Positions 1 through 9,143 of a DNA stretch of 64,000 nt are shown here, in pieces. Within the stretch, counting starts at the first letter, position 1. Each line of letters starts with the position of its first letter. A model generated the notes under the pieces. That model saw nothing but the letters and a program-made list of their open reading frames with translations. It searched no databases and was not told the DNA's origin. Both the position numbers and the translations under genes were made by a program. Origin of the DNA: Odoribacter sp. AF15-53 (GTDB taxonomy: Bacteria > Bacteroidota > Bacteroidia > Bacteroidales > Marinifilaceae); the NCBI RefSeq assembly GCF_003479425.1, contig NZ_QUHC01000001.1, forward strand, positions 1,094,486 through 1,158,485, read 5' to 3'.

Positions 1-2
1 TT

Positions 3-2048
3 GCCACCGAAGACGTGCGCTTTTACGAACATCACGGGTTCGACAAGGTCAGTATGCTACGCGTCTTATGCAAGACTTTGCTTCTTGGGGACAAGAGTTC
101 GGGAGGTGGAAGCACCATTAGCCAACAATTGGCCAAGAACCTGTATCCCCGCCAATACAACAGCCGATTCATGATTCCCGTGATTAAAATAAAGGAAATC
201 ATCACGGCCCATCGCCTCGAAAAATTGTACACGAAAGACGAGATTCTAACCCTCTACCTGAACACGGTATCTTTCGGGGAAGGCACGTTCGGTATTGAAA
301 GTGCGGCGCAGAAATATTTCTCCACGACAGCCACGCATCTCTCTATACCGGAGGCAGCCACGCTGATCGGATTACTGAAAGGTCCCTCCTACTACAATCC
401 GCGGGTACATCCCGATCGCATGTTACAACGCCGGAACACGGTAATCGCTCAAATGGTCAAGTACGACTACCTGACCGAAGAGGAAGGAGAAATCCTGAAA
501 AAAGAAAAAATGCAACTCCGGTTCAAACCTCTGAATCATTATTCCGGATTGGCACCCTACTTGCGGGAACAAATCCGGCAGGATGCCATGCGGCTTATCG
601 CCGAGTACAACGAAGCCAACAGTACCAATTACGACCTGTACAAGGACGGTTTGAAACTAACGACCACGATTGACGCGGAAATGCAACGGTATGCGGAAGA
701 TGCCATGCGTCAACACATGAAATCACTCCAGCACTCATTCTACACGCATCTGGGAAAACAGGAACCGTGGGATAAAGAGAAAAGTATCCTTGACAACGCA
801 ATCCGGGAAAGCGAGGTTTACAAGCAATTAAAACGTCAGGGCCTTGGCGAGAAGGCGATCCTTGCTGCCATGAACGAGAAAAAAACAATGACCATTTACA
901 GCGCCTACCAGGGAGATACCGAAATGCAGATGTCCTCGATCGACTCGATCAAGCATTACCTGAAAATATTACAGCCCGGCGTGATTGCCGTGGAACCCCA
1001 TTCGGGCAAAATAAAAGTATGGATCGGGGGACTTGATTTCAAGTATTTCCAATACGATCAGGTATTGGCTCCCCGTCAGGTAGGTTCGGTTTTCAAACCG
1101 GTGGTTTACAGCGCTGCCATTGAACACGGGGCTCGGGTGGACGCCTATTATAATAACGAGCAAAAAAGTTACCCGGCTTACGACAACTGGACGCCCCGGA
1201 ACTCGAACAACCAGTATGGCGGTTATTATACTTTAAAGGGTGCGTTAAGTCAATCTATCAACACGATTGCCGTCGAGGTCCTGCTACAAACCGGGATCGA
1301 CACGACAATCTCTCACGCCCACCGTCTGGGAATCAAAAGCGATTTGCCCACCGTACCTTCAATAGCCTTGGGAGCCGCGAATATTCCTCTTCGGGAAATG
1401 ATCCTTCCCTATCTATGTTATGCCAACAACGGGGTATCAACCACCCCTTATTACCTGACTTCGATAAAAGACCGGGAAGGCCGTATTATTTACGAGGCCG
1501 ATCCCCCGCGACGGGAACGGGTGATCCCGGCAGATCAGGCACACATCATGTCGTCCATTCTTTCCGCCGTTATTCAAGAAGGTACCGGAAAGAGACTCAT
1601 CAATAATTACGGGTTAAATGTCGCCCTGGCCGGAAAGACCGGGACAACACAGAATCAAGCCGACGGGTGGTTTATCGGGTATAATCCCCGTATCGTCGTG
1701 GGTATAAGAGTCGGGGCAAACAATTCCCGTGTACATTTTAATTCCACTGCACTAGGACAAGGGGCTAACATGGCCCTTCCCATTTTCGGGCTATTCATGC
1801 AGGAATGTTTAAAAAGCGGTACATACGGTTATTGGGCCAACCTGTCATTCCCCGTTCCCCCGTCGTACGCGCAAAAAGAACTGGAAGTTCCTACTTTTAA
1901 AGAAAATATAAATATTCTTGAAAAGTTGACCAATCAGAAGTTAGAAAAAGTAAAACACGAAGCTACTGATGTTCAATCCGACACGCCTAAAAAGAAAGGA
2001 TTCTTCCGGAAAATCGGTGACTTCTTCAAAAAGAAAGACAAAAAATAA
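3..2048 (+). CDS. Class A penicillin-binding protein (PBP1A-like), 5' truncated by window edge
   Basis: Bifunctional peptidoglycan synthase: an N-terminal GT51 transglycosylase polymerises lipid II and a C-terminal transpeptidase crosslinks strands in the periplasm. The open frame runs in from the window edge (reading ATEDVRFYEHHG, the GT51 motif with the catalytic Glu), so the true start and the membrane anchor lie upstream; the GTG at 15 is not a real start. Other landmarks are the GT51 motif GGSTISQQLAKN, then the transpeptidase SxxK (GSVFKP), SxN (SQSIN) and KTG (AGKTGTTQ) boxes in the right order. The C-terminus is a lysine-rich tail. The next gene starts 6 bp downstream, so the two are probably co-transcribed. 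Family assignment is firm; the exact orthologue (PBP1A or 1C type) is not resolved. Confidence 0.95.
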   Translation, partial: ATEDVRFYEHHGFDKVSMLRVLCKTLLLGDKSSGGGSTISQQLAKNLYPRQYNSRFMIPVIKIKEIITAHRLEKLYTKDEILTLYLNTVSFGEGTFGIESAAQKYFSTTATHLSIPEAATLIGLLKGPSYYNPRVHPDRMLQRRNTVIAQMVKYDYLTEEEGEILKKEKMQLRFKPLNHYSGLAPYLREQIRQDAMRLIAEYNEANSTNYDLYKDGLKLTTTIDAEMQRYAEDAMRQHMKSLQHSFYTHLGKQEPWDKEKSILDNAIRESEVYKQLKRQGLGEKAILAAMNEKKTMTIYSAYQGDTEMQMSSIDSIKHYLKILQPGVIAVEPHSGKIKVWIGGLDFKYFQYDQVLAPRQVGSVFKPVVYSAAIEHGARVDAYYNNEQKSYPAYDNWTPRNSNNQYGGYYTLKGALSQSINTIAVEVLLQTGIDTTISHAHRLGIKSDLPTVPSIALGAANIPLREMILPYLCYANNGVSTTPYYLTSIKDREGRIIYEADPPRRERVIPADQAHIMSSILSAVIQEGTGKRLINNYGLNVALAGKTGTTQNQADGWFIGYNPRIVVGIRVGANNSRVHFNSTALGQGANMALPIFGLFMQECLKSGTYGYWANLSFPVPPSYAQKELEVPTFKENINILEKLTNQKLEKVKHEATDVQSDTPKKKGFFRKIGDFFKKKDKK

Positions 2049-2054
2049 GCTATC

Positions 2055-2333
2055 ATGAAAACGATCGACAAGACAACACTTATTCTCTCGCTTATTATAC
2101 TGGCTATCGCCTTTAGCATTATATCCATAATAGCCTCCCCGGCCGAAATACGCTACACGTGGCAAGGCTTCAACCCGTGGAATACAGTTCAAGCCGTTCC
2201 GCTCATGTTCCGACGTTTCCTGAAAATGGATGATTGGATCACTTATTCATTATCCGTGTTGATCATCGCTTACCTCTGGTGGAGAATATATGCCCTTGTG
2301 AAGAAGTTAAAACTTGCTAGAGGCAAGTTTTAA
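2055..2333 (+). CDS. Small two-TM membrane protein, unknown function
   Basis: Hypothetical 92-residue protein. It has a strongly hydrophobic segment at about residues 8-27 and a second at about 62-82, with a W/P-rich loop between them and a basic tail, so it is predicted to be an inner-membrane protein. It starts 6 bp after the PBP stop codon, which suggests co-transcription and possibly a cell-envelope role, but nothing in the sequence identifies a function. The 3' end runs straight into a copy of the dispersed AAGTTACAGGTT repeat, which may have supplied the final codons. Confidence 0.7.
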   Translation: MKTIDKTTLILSLIILAIAFSIISIIASPAEIRYTWQGFNPWNTVQAVPLMFRRFLKMDDWITYSLSVLIIAYLWWRIYALVKKLKLARGKF

Positions 2334-2440
2334 GTTACAGGTTACAAGTTACATTTGCCTGCGGCAAGTTACAAGTTATTTACCAGCGCACGTTAAACGG
2401 CGGTAGCAACCTGTAACTTGCAAACTTGTAACCTGCAACT
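2329..2440. repeat. Dispersed intergenic inverted repeat, copy 1
   Basis: Left arm units AAGTTACAGGTTACAAGTTA near 2340 and right arm units AACCTGTAACTTGCAAACTT near 2408 are inverted relative to each other. The same units recur at 10297-10400, 10518-10576 and 11766-11936. Confidence 0.7.
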
Positions 2441-2479
2441 GAAAGAATAAGAGGTGCCTTGGGCACCTCTTATTCTTTC
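2441..2479 (-). terminator. Perfect 18-bp hairpin terminator of the antiporter gene
   Basis: Perfect inverted repeat: arms 2441-2458 and 2462-2479 with a 3-nt loop. It includes the antiporter stop codon (on the minus strand the gene ends ...AAAGAATAA inside the stem). A T-rich arm follows on either strand. It lies between convergent genes, so it may terminate both. Confidence 0.7.
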
Positions 2480-3603
2480 ACCCCGTACACGCTCTGGGAT
2501 ATGCGTTTCACCGCAACCACGAAGAACCCGGTAAGAACCAGATTCAGCACCAAGCTCAAGATTGAAATAATCAAGGCAGGACCTCCCAACTGGTACCCCA
2601 TGGCAATCACGATGATTCCGGCACCGACTTCTCCCCGGGTAAACATCCCGATAGAAAGAGCCAGTCGCTCCTGAATCTTGCGATCCCGGTAGAAGAACAA
2701 CGGGAACATCTTCCCCAGATTCGACAGGATCGTCACGATCACCACGTGGAATATCAACATTCCCCAACCGGGCATTCCATCCCCTCCGGTCTCCAACCCG
2801 ATGAAAATAGGGGTACTCAACCCGACTAAAAACATAAAAAGATAAGATATAAAACTAGAGGCTCTCTCCTCTTCCCGAGAATGATTATGCACGGTTTTCA
2901 TCACCATACCCAGCACGAATGCCGGCAACAGCACCTCGATATGAATCGCTCCATCCTGTCCCATGAAAGCTTTAGAGATTAAATATACACTCTCGAAAGC
3001 GGCAACGATACAAACGGAATAGAGCAGAATCGCCCGCCACGATTGCGGCAGATTCAACGAACTCAGACGTTTCCACCCGAAGATCAGAAGTATGCAAACA
3101 ACAAGAATAATGACAAATAACTGCCACTTGAAACCGATCATCAATATCTGCAACGGGATCATCAACAGAATCGTGTCCAGATCATCAAATATCGCCAAGA
3201 CCTGCGTTTTCTTGTAAATCCATTCCCTCTTCAACCCGGCGGCAGCAAGCATCGTGAACAGGATTCCCGCCGAGGTGGGAGCCGCAAACCGGCTGATCAA
3301 CAGATTATTTTCCCACGAAAGTCCGGTATCCAGAAAGAATATATAATAACAAGCGATAAAAAGCCAGGGGACGGCTGCCGTCGCCATGGCAATAAAATAG
3401 TCTGTCGTGTACGAACGCCACTTAGCCTTATCCAGCTCGAATTCCCGCCCCACGTTAATCATGATAAAAGCAAGACAAATAAACATGAGCCACTTACTTA
3501 CCGATGCGAGTACTCCATACGAACTTCCCATAGCAGAAGGAAGTATTTGAGAAAAAAATAAACCGCAAAGTAAGAATATAGAAAATAAAAAAACCTTCTT
3601 CAT
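2470..3603 (-). CDS. Cation:proton antiporter (CPA family) membrane protein
   Basis: 377-residue polytopic membrane protein with about ten to eleven hydrophobic segments from the N-terminus onward (an N-terminal signal-anchor beginning MKKVFLFSIFLLCG). Family features are the ISRFAAPTSAGILFTMLAA stretch, followed by an acidic FDDLDTILLM segment and the late RGEVGAGIIVIAMG motif, which resemble the ion-binding helices of sodium/hydrogen exchangers of the CPA2 type. Its role would be exchange of Na+ or K+ for protons across the inner membrane. No RCK/TrkA domain is attached, and the length is short for CPA2 proteins with regulatory tails. It is monocistronic and convergent with the PBP operon. 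The ion specificity cannot be read from the sequence. Confidence 0.8.
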   Translation of the reverse strand: MKKVFLFSIFLLCGLFFSQILPSAMGSSYGVLASVSKWLMFICLAFIMINVGREFELDKAKWRSYTTDYFIAMATAAVPWLFIACYYIFFLDTGLSWENNLLISRFAAPTSAGILFTMLAAAGLKREWIYKKTQVLAIFDDLDTILLMIPLQILMIGFKWQLFVIILVVCILLIFGWKRLSSLNLPQSWRAILLYSVCIVAAFESVYLISKAFMGQDGAIHIEVLLPAFVLGMVMKTVHNHSREEERASSFISYLFMFLVGLSTPIFIGLETGGDGMPGWGMLIFHVVIVTILSNLGKMFPLFFYRDRKIQERLALSIGMFTRGEVGAGIIVIAMGYQLGGPALIISILSLVLNLVLTGFFVVAVKRISQSVYGVKE

Positions 3604-3705
3604 CCGATTCTAATTAATTCACCGCAAAGATAGGCATTTTCGAGCAATTCTCCATACACTATTTAAAATGAATCTAGTTAAAAAGTGTATACCAAAAACA
3701 TTGAT

Positions 3706-5637
3706 CTACTCGTATTTAATCGCGTCAGGTTTGTAAACACGGTAATCATAAAATCCACTTTTCCGTCGACTCGAAACGTTCACTTCAACACGATGAATAT
3801 CAGGCGGAGCTTTCGGGTAAAAAGCAAATCGTATGCTCACGTTCTTCAATATCAGATTATCATTCCGTAGGTTCAAACTAAAACCCACCCCCCAATAGGA
3901 TTGACTTTTAAGTATTGATTTCTCATCCCGGGCCAGCACACCCCAATCCACGAAAGTCGTGATCGAGGCCCGGAATCCTCTCTTGATATAAGGCAAAAAA
4001 AGCGTTGTCGACACCGAAGCCGAAAGGCGTTGGGTTCCCCGGACCGTGTCGGAATCAAATCCCCGGATACTCGCGTCCTCGAAATAAATATAATCATCCG
4101 GGTTCCGCTTCGTCCCCAGAATATAATCGGCATTGCAATAAAAGCGCAACCGATGTCGAGACAGATCATACAAGGGACTGATATATTGCGATCCCAGTTT
4201 CAGCACCCCGCTTTCCGCCGTGTAACCGTTCAGAAAAGTACCGTAAGCCGCGTACCAGGAATAGAATCTCTCCGTGTATTTATTGAACCAAGAATAGCGC
4301 CACTCGGTTCCGAGATACCCGTATTCCGTGAAATCACTCTTCTCGTACCCGAAAAGCAACGTCCCGGACAAGCCGGAAGGTATATCCTCGGTACGTCCGA
4401 AATCATAAACCAAGTTCGTTTTAAAATACTTGATCTTCGTGAAAGTCAAAGCTCCCATGATGCGATTCCGGTCATAATAATAATGATTGGAATCGCTCGA
4501 TACCTCCGGACGATCGACAAAACTGGTACCCGTGTACCGTCCCGTCAGGTAAAAAATCCGGTTATAACTATATTTCTCCGGCAAGTAAAAAGAAGTACCC
4601 CCCCAGAAATCCCACAACCGGTAATTAAACAGCTCCACGGGCTTGTTAATATCCCGGTCCACGAGCGTCTTCGATGAATACACCCGGCTATAAGCCGCGC
4701 CTCCCGCCCATTTCGTCTTGTAGGTAATAAACTCTTTATCCAGTTCCAAACGCAAAATTTCCTGCTCGTGGGTATTCTCGTATTGCCCGTAAAAATCCAT
4801 GTGCGACCCCAGTAAGTTGGCGGCCTTATACTCCACGAGATTCCCCCATTTCTGCTCCTTGCTTCCCCGGAAACTCGCCTGGTAATGGAGCCGATGCCCC
4901 AACCGGAACAAGTTCTTAGTTTCAAGTCCCAGATCCACGGCATTCAAGAAATTACTCCACACCTCTCCCGTCCATGAAAACTCGTCCTTGCAAATAATCA
5001 CCAGATCAACCTGGTTCGTGTCACTAGCCACCTTCTCGATACCAATCAAAGCATCATCCACGTTCGACATCTCCTTCAACAACTGCTCGTTCTGTACCAA
5101 CTCGAAAGGATCGACTTTCATGCCCGGCCTTACCGTCAACTGCTTCTTAATCACTCTATCGGCAGACTTCTGATGCACGGAATTAGCCATATTCAAAAAC
5201 CACTGCAAACTATCCTGCAAAGGAACCGTGTCATTCACGCTCGTCCCGAAAGGAGGCAACACCTTCACGTAAATATCCCGGATCGTCTTTCCCCGGTAAG
5301 GTTTATAGCGATCCTCACTATTCTCCGTCTCGACAATATCAATATTAAACTTCCGGGGATTCACGAAAATCATCTTGTACAACTCTTTCGTCCATTTCCG
5401 GCGAAAAGCCACCTCTTTAATCTTGGAATACTCATACTGGAGCGTGTCCCGGATCAGGCTGTCCGGCTGGAAAACCACGTTACTCTGCTTCAAGGTATCA
5501 CGCCACTCTTCCCACTCCAACTCGTTCTTTCCACGCACGTCTTCTGATAAAGGTCTTGCATCAGCTCGACTTTCCACGAGTAGTACCCATGCCAGAATCA
5601 ATATCATACAACGAATTATCACACGCTTCTTCTCCAA
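3706..5637 (-). CDS. Omp85-like outer-membrane barrel protein with POTRA-like N-terminus
   Basis: 643 residues with an N-terminal signal peptide (RCMILILAWVLLVESRADA). Residues about 95-210 resemble POTRA-type modules: RDIYVKVLPPFG, then RPGMKVDPFELVQNEQLL, which matches the x-G-x-x-F-x-x-x-x-L-x-x-x pattern of Omp85 POTRA domains. The remainder is rich in alternating aromatic beta strands ending in Y/F, as expected for a C-terminal 16-strand-like barrel. It is the last gene of a three-gene operon (patatin-barrel, apbE, this gene) with a 5-bp gap to apbE. The likely site is the outer membrane; it could be a TamA/BamA paralogue or a surface-lipase-associated barrel. The substrate is unknown. 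Confidence 0.7.
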   Translation of the reverse strand: MEKKRVIIRCMILILAWVLLVESRADARPLSEDVRGKNELEWEEWRDTLKQSNVVFQPDSLIRDTLQYEYSKIKEVAFRRKWTKELYKMIFVNPRKFNIDIVETENSEDRYKPYRGKTIRDIYVKVLPPFGTSVNDTVPLQDSLQWFLNMANSVHQKSADRVIKKQLTVRPGMKVDPFELVQNEQLLKEMSNVDDALIGIEKVASDTNQVDLVIICKDEFSWTGEVWSNFLNAVDLGLETKNLFRLGHRLHYQASFRGSKEQKWGNLVEYKAANLLGSHMDFYGQYENTHEQEILRLELDKEFITYKTKWAGGAAYSRVYSSKTLVDRDINKPVELFNYRLWDFWGGTSFYLPEKYSYNRIFYLTGRYTGTSFVDRPEVSSDSNHYYYDRNRIMGALTFTKIKYFKTNLVYDFGRTEDIPSGLSGTLLFGYEKSDFTEYGYLGTEWRYSWFNKYTERFYSWYAAYGTFLNGYTAESGVLKLGSQYISPLYDLSRHRLRFYCNADYILGTKRNPDDYIYFEDASIRGFDSDTVRGTQRLSASVSTTLFLPYIKRGFRASITTFVDWGVLARDEKSILKSQSYWGVGFSLNLRNDNLILKNVSIRFAFYPKAPPDIHRVEVNVSSRRKSGFYDYRVYKPDAIKYE

Positions 5638-5642
5638 TAAAA

Positions 5643-6632
5643 TTACTCTTCGTATATTAATGTTTTCAATCTATCGGAAATCCAAACCTCACGTTCCCCC
5701 TGTTCATTCTGATAAATAAAACAAGCATCAATATGAGGATTTTCTTCCACTATTCTTTTCGCTTCTTTTGTCCCTAAAACCATAAAAGCCGTGGCATACG
5801 CGTCCGCTTCCATACAAGTGGGGGCATACACGGAAGCACCCAATATATCTTGTTGGACAGGATAACCCGTCTTAGGGTTTATCGTGTGCGAATATTTTTT
5901 TCCATCCACCACGTAAAAACGACGGTAATTACCGGAAGTTGCAAGGGCTCCTTCCCGCAACGCCAACACGAGTTGCAGTTCCCGGTTGGCGGCCGTGGCG
6001 TCGTCAATCGGTTTGTCAATCCCGATATGCCAAGGGCGTTGTTTATTACTTTCACCTCTCACCCGGACCTCTCCCCCGATCTCGATCATGTAATCATGTA
6101 CCCCGTTCCGGTCAAAGAACTCGGCAACGAGATCAACCCCTTGCCCCTTGGCGATAGAACTGGCATCCATCTGGATACCTTCCACCTGTTTTATGACCCG
6201 GTCTCCATCCAGTTGCACCTTATCCATTCCCACGTATCGCAATAAAGAATCGACTTTCTCTGCCGAGGGGAGTTTCTCGTTCTTAAACCCAAACCCCCAG
6301 ACATTCACCAACGGGGCTACCGTGATATCGAACGCTCCCCCGGTCACTTGATTCACCTCTTTCGCCTTCGTGTACATCGCGATAAAAAGCGAATCCACCT
6401 GATCGCTCTCTCCCCGGTTCCACTTGGAAATCACGGAATTCTTGTTGAACATCGACAACGATTGATTCACTCGCTCCATTTCCTGCCGGATCTCGGCATC
6501 GTAATCCGTGTCACTCCGGTACGAGACATGATACGTCGTCCCGTACACGCCTCCTTCCGTGAAACGATACACATCACGCTGACATCCTACCACCAAAGTC
6601 AACACGCAAACCACTATCCCCAACTTTTTCAT
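5643..6632 (-). CDS. apbE: FAD:protein FMN transferase (ApbE), lipoprotein
   Basis: 329-residue ApbE family enzyme that transfers FMN from FAD to a Thr/Ser of target flavoproteins such as NqrB/NqrC and RnfD/RnfG on the periplasmic side. It begins with a lipoprotein signal (lipobox LTLVVGC, Cys at residue 17). Family motifs are visible: GGAFDITVAPLVN, DASSIAKGQGVD, IEIGGEVRVRG, and SHTINPKTGYPV with the metal/FAD-binding His-Thr-Ile region. Full length for the family. It lies 8 bp after the patatin-barrel gene and 5 bp before the Omp85-like gene, so the three appear to be one transcript. No Nqr or Rnf genes are in the window, so the target protein is elsewhere. Confidence 0.95.
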   Translation of the reverse strand: MKKLGIVVCVLTLVVGCQRDVYRFTEGGVYGTTYHVSYRSDTDYDAEIRQEMERVNQSLSMFNKNSVISKWNRGESDQVDSLFIAMYTKAKEVNQVTGGAFDITVAPLVNVWGFGFKNEKLPSAEKVDSLLRYVGMDKVQLDGDRVIKQVEGIQMDASSIAKGQGVDLVAEFFDRNGVHDYMIEIGGEVRVRGESNKQRPWHIGIDKPIDDATAANRELQLVLALREGALATSGNYRRFYVVDGKKYSHTINPKTGYPVQQDILGASVYAPTCMEADAYATAFMVLGTKEAKRIVEENPHIDACFIYQNEQGEREVWISDRLKTLIYEE

Positions 6633-6640
6633 ATCATCAA

Positions 6641-8830
6641 TTAAAAATAATATCCCAAATTAAAATAAAAACCTAATTTCTTCGACCAGTCCGAGAGGCT
6701 GAACATGAAATCAATCGGGCCCACGATACTATCGTAGGAATATCCCACTCCCCCGCCGAAAATATCTTGCCCCCCGAATATATCAAAGAAATTCGCTTCC
6801 TGCTTGGCATAATTCCCGGCCAACGACACGTAATGATTACGCCCTATATTATAACGTAACGCGATCTTGGCCACCACCACCGAATTATCAAAGATTTCCA
6901 AATGCTGGATTCCCAAGAAAGGCAATTGCTGATCCACGTATCTCCCGGCAACATCCCCACCCATGCAATTCAAATAAGGATAGGGAACATCATGCCCGAT
7001 CAAAACACGCCCGTATATTGAAGGGATAAACTTCACCCGCCGGGTGATAGACAACACGCTCTCGAAATCCAGACCGATCGCCGAAAACGGGGCCCCGTCA
7101 TTATACGTGATCAGGTTATCCGTGTAGAGCGAATAATCCACCTTCAGTGACACACCCCGCGTCGGGTAATATCGTTTGTCAAAAGTCTCCAAATGAGCCA
7201 AACCGTAATAACTAAAGAAACCTTCCGGCTTCACCGTTATATTATGATCCTTGTCCGAAAACAGGAATGACTCGTAATTATAGTACTCGTAGCGAGCCCC
7301 CAGTTGCATTTTAAAATTACGGAAATAGATATCGGAAACACCCAAATTCACCCGATGAACCCCGTAATCCACGTTATCAGTCTTTTTACCTTTCGTGTAA
7401 ATATCCAGATTATTATATTTGAACATGTAGCCCAACTCAAAGCGCCGCAAGAAAGTATTTCCCAACGAGTAATTCAACTTCACGTAAGGATTCATGCTCA
7501 AACGTCCGGTCAACGAGAGACGCGACCCACGCAAATCCTTGTGGGTAATCGTGGTATTCAGTAAAATTGCCGCCATTTCCTCTGAATCAAAACGGAAACC
7601 GAGATTCAACGAACTCATAGATTTCTGCTTCAAGATCAATTCCAAATTATATACCGGTCCCCCGCTAAGCTTGTAACTCACGCTCGAAAATGCCCCGATC
7701 CCGTACAACTCGGCTATCGCCTCGTGCAAATCGTCCAACGTGATCCGGCTGTAATCCTTGATCCGGATCTTCTTCCTCAACCACTTCTCGTCCCGCTCGT
7801 TTATACCGGACAAATGCACGTGCTCGATCATCACCGTATCGTTTACAAGAATTATGTCATCTATAACTCTTTTAGGAGCTTGATTTTCCGGGATTCCCAA
7901 CTCTTTCTTCAACTTCATCAACTCGTCCCACTGGCTTCGGGCAACTTCCTCACCTCGCATGATCAACGTGTCGATCGCGCTTGAAGAGAAACTGGCGGCC
8001 GAGTAAGGATAAACATCCGGCTTGATATAAATATTCACCATTTTCTTGTTCTCCTCGTATTTCTGAATCCCCAGAAAAGAGGTCATCTGATCAATAATCC
8101 CCATCACGGACTCCAACCCGGCAGCATCCTTCAACTCCGCCTGCACGTCCACCCCGATAATAATATCGGCACCCATGGCTTTGGCTATATCTACCGGGAA
8201 ATTATTGGAGATTCCCCCGTCAACCAGCACCATCCCGTCTCTCTTCACGGGAGCGAAAGCCCCGGGGATAGCCATACTCGCACGCATGGCCAAAGGCAGC
8301 ACGCCACAATCCTGTATAACCTCCTTACCGTCCACCAGATTACTGGCCACGCAAGCGAAAGGAATAGGTAACTTCTTAAAATCCAATGAATCATGATAAC
8401 CGATCGTCAAATCGGAAAACAGATTGTAAATATTCTGCCCGCTAATAAAACCGGACGGGATTTTCAATTCCCGATTATTCTTTATCGGCACGGAAACCAG
8501 GTATTTCTCCGTTTCCTCCTTCTCCGAGAACGGAAGATTATAACGATACACCTTATCACTTAACAGGAACATCCAATCCTGAGCCCTCACGAGACTGTCC
8601 ATAATGTGAGAATCATACCCGATAGCGTACAAAGCGCCCACGATAGACCCCATACTCGTGCCCGCTATGTAATCAATCGGTATCCCGGCCTCCTCCAACA
8701 CCTTCAACACCCCGATATGCGCCACGCCTTTCGCACCCCCGCCACTTAACACCAATCCTACTTTTTTTCGTTGAGCCTGACCATCTAACACTAAAAATAA
8801 AACAAGAAGAAACACTAAAACTCGCTTCAT
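6641..8830 (-). CDS. Patatin-like phospholipase fused to an outer-membrane beta barrel
   Basis: 729 residues with a signal peptide (KRVLVFLLVLFLVLDGQA). The patatin domain (about 25-320) shows the oxyanion box GLVLSGGGAKG, the nucleophile elbow GTSMG (Ser of GxSxG) and the dyad motif DGGISNNFP with the catalytic Asp. A POTRA-like section (about 340-415: VHLSGINERDEKWLRK, then LDDLHEAIAELYGIG) precedes a C-terminal barrel rich in aromatic strands. This is the architecture of the PlpD-type, type Vd family, in which the barrel carries the lipase to the surface; here it is the Bacteroidota version, usually annotated RssA/patatin. It is first in the operon with apbE and the Omp85-like gene. The physiological lipid substrate is unknown. 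Confidence 0.9.
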   Translation of the reverse strand: MKRVLVFLLVLFLVLDGQAQRKKVGLVLSGGGAKGVAHIGVLKVLEEAGIPIDYIAGTSMGSIVGALYAIGYDSHIMDSLVRAQDWMFLLSDKVYRYNLPFSEKEETEKYLVSVPIKNNRELKIPSGFISGQNIYNLFSDLTIGYHDSLDFKKLPIPFACVASNLVDGKEVIQDCGVLPLAMRASMAIPGAFAPVKRDGMVLVDGGISNNFPVDIAKAMGADIIIGVDVQAELKDAAGLESVMGIIDQMTSFLGIQKYEENKKMVNIYIKPDVYPYSAASFSSSAIDTLIMRGEEVARSQWDELMKLKKELGIPENQAPKRVIDDIILVNDTVMIEHVHLSGINERDEKWLRKKIRIKDYSRITLDDLHEAIAELYGIGAFSSVSYKLSGGPVYNLELILKQKSMSSLNLGFRFDSEEMAAILLNTTITHKDLRGSRLSLTGRLSMNPYVKLNYSLGNTFLRRFELGYMFKYNNLDIYTKGKKTDNVDYGVHRVNLGVSDIYFRNFKMQLGARYEYYNYESFLFSDKDHNITVKPEGFFSYYGLAHLETFDKRYYPTRGVSLKVDYSLYTDNLITYNDGAPFSAIGLDFESVLSITRRVKFIPSIYGRVLIGHDVPYPYLNCMGGDVAGRYVDQQLPFLGIQHLEIFDNSVVVAKIALRYNIGRNHYVSLAGNYAKQEANFFDIFGGQDIFGGGVGYSYDSIVGPIDFMFSLSDWSKKLGFYFNLGYYF

Positions 8831-8899
8831 ATATTTCAGAATTTTAAATTTCAGAATTTAGAATCAAAAAAGATACCATTCTTCTCGTTCTAAATCATC

Positions 8900-8931
8900 C
8901 AAAAATACAAATTTCCCCGGATATTAGCAAA
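8900..8931 (-). promoter_or_regulatory. Candidate Bacteroidales promoter of the patatin-apbE-barrel operon
   Basis: On the minus strand the -7 element TATTTTTG (8900-8907, TAnnTTTG consensus) is preceded, 20 nt upstream, by TTTG (8928-8931), the usual -33 spacing. It sits about 70 bp before the ATG at 8830. Confidence 0.5.
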
Positions 8932-8938
8932 GAAATTA

Positions 8939-9079
8939 GTTCATAAGGTTTATAAGGTTTATAAAGTTACGGGTGTCCTTCGGACCGAGTTTGTCGGCAG
9001 CTCACGCTGCCGTTGACCAAGCGCCCCGCAGGGGTCCATGAACCTTATAAACTTTATAAACCTTATAAACTTTATGAAC
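8939..9079. repeat. Intergenic inverted-repeat element (about 140 bp) with TTATAAG-rich arms
   Basis: The arm 8939-8970 (GTTCATAAGGTTTATAAGG...) is nearly the reverse complement of 9041-9079 (...CCTTATAAACTTTATGAAC). Between the arms are smaller GC-rich hairpins (GTCCTTCGGAC, GGCAGCTCACGCTGCC). It fills most of the 313-bp gap between the divergent patatin operon and the response-regulator gene. Confidence 0.65.
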
Positions 9080-9113
9080 TCTTATATACATTTCTTTTTC
9101 TAAATTATTTAGC

Positions 9114-9121
9114 TAAATTTG
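9114..9121 (+). promoter_or_regulatory. -7 element of the response-regulator promoter
   Basis: TAAATTTG matches the TAnnTTTG consensus 22 bp before the ATG at 9144. No good TTTG is seen at -33. Confidence 0.4.
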
Positions 9122-9143
9122 CGGTGGGACTAAAAAATGTAGT

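Noticed and set aside
4030..4677. 215-residue plus-strand open frame
   Set aside because: Antisense to the Omp85-like gene; composition rich in Arg, Ile and Pro with no recognisable motif.
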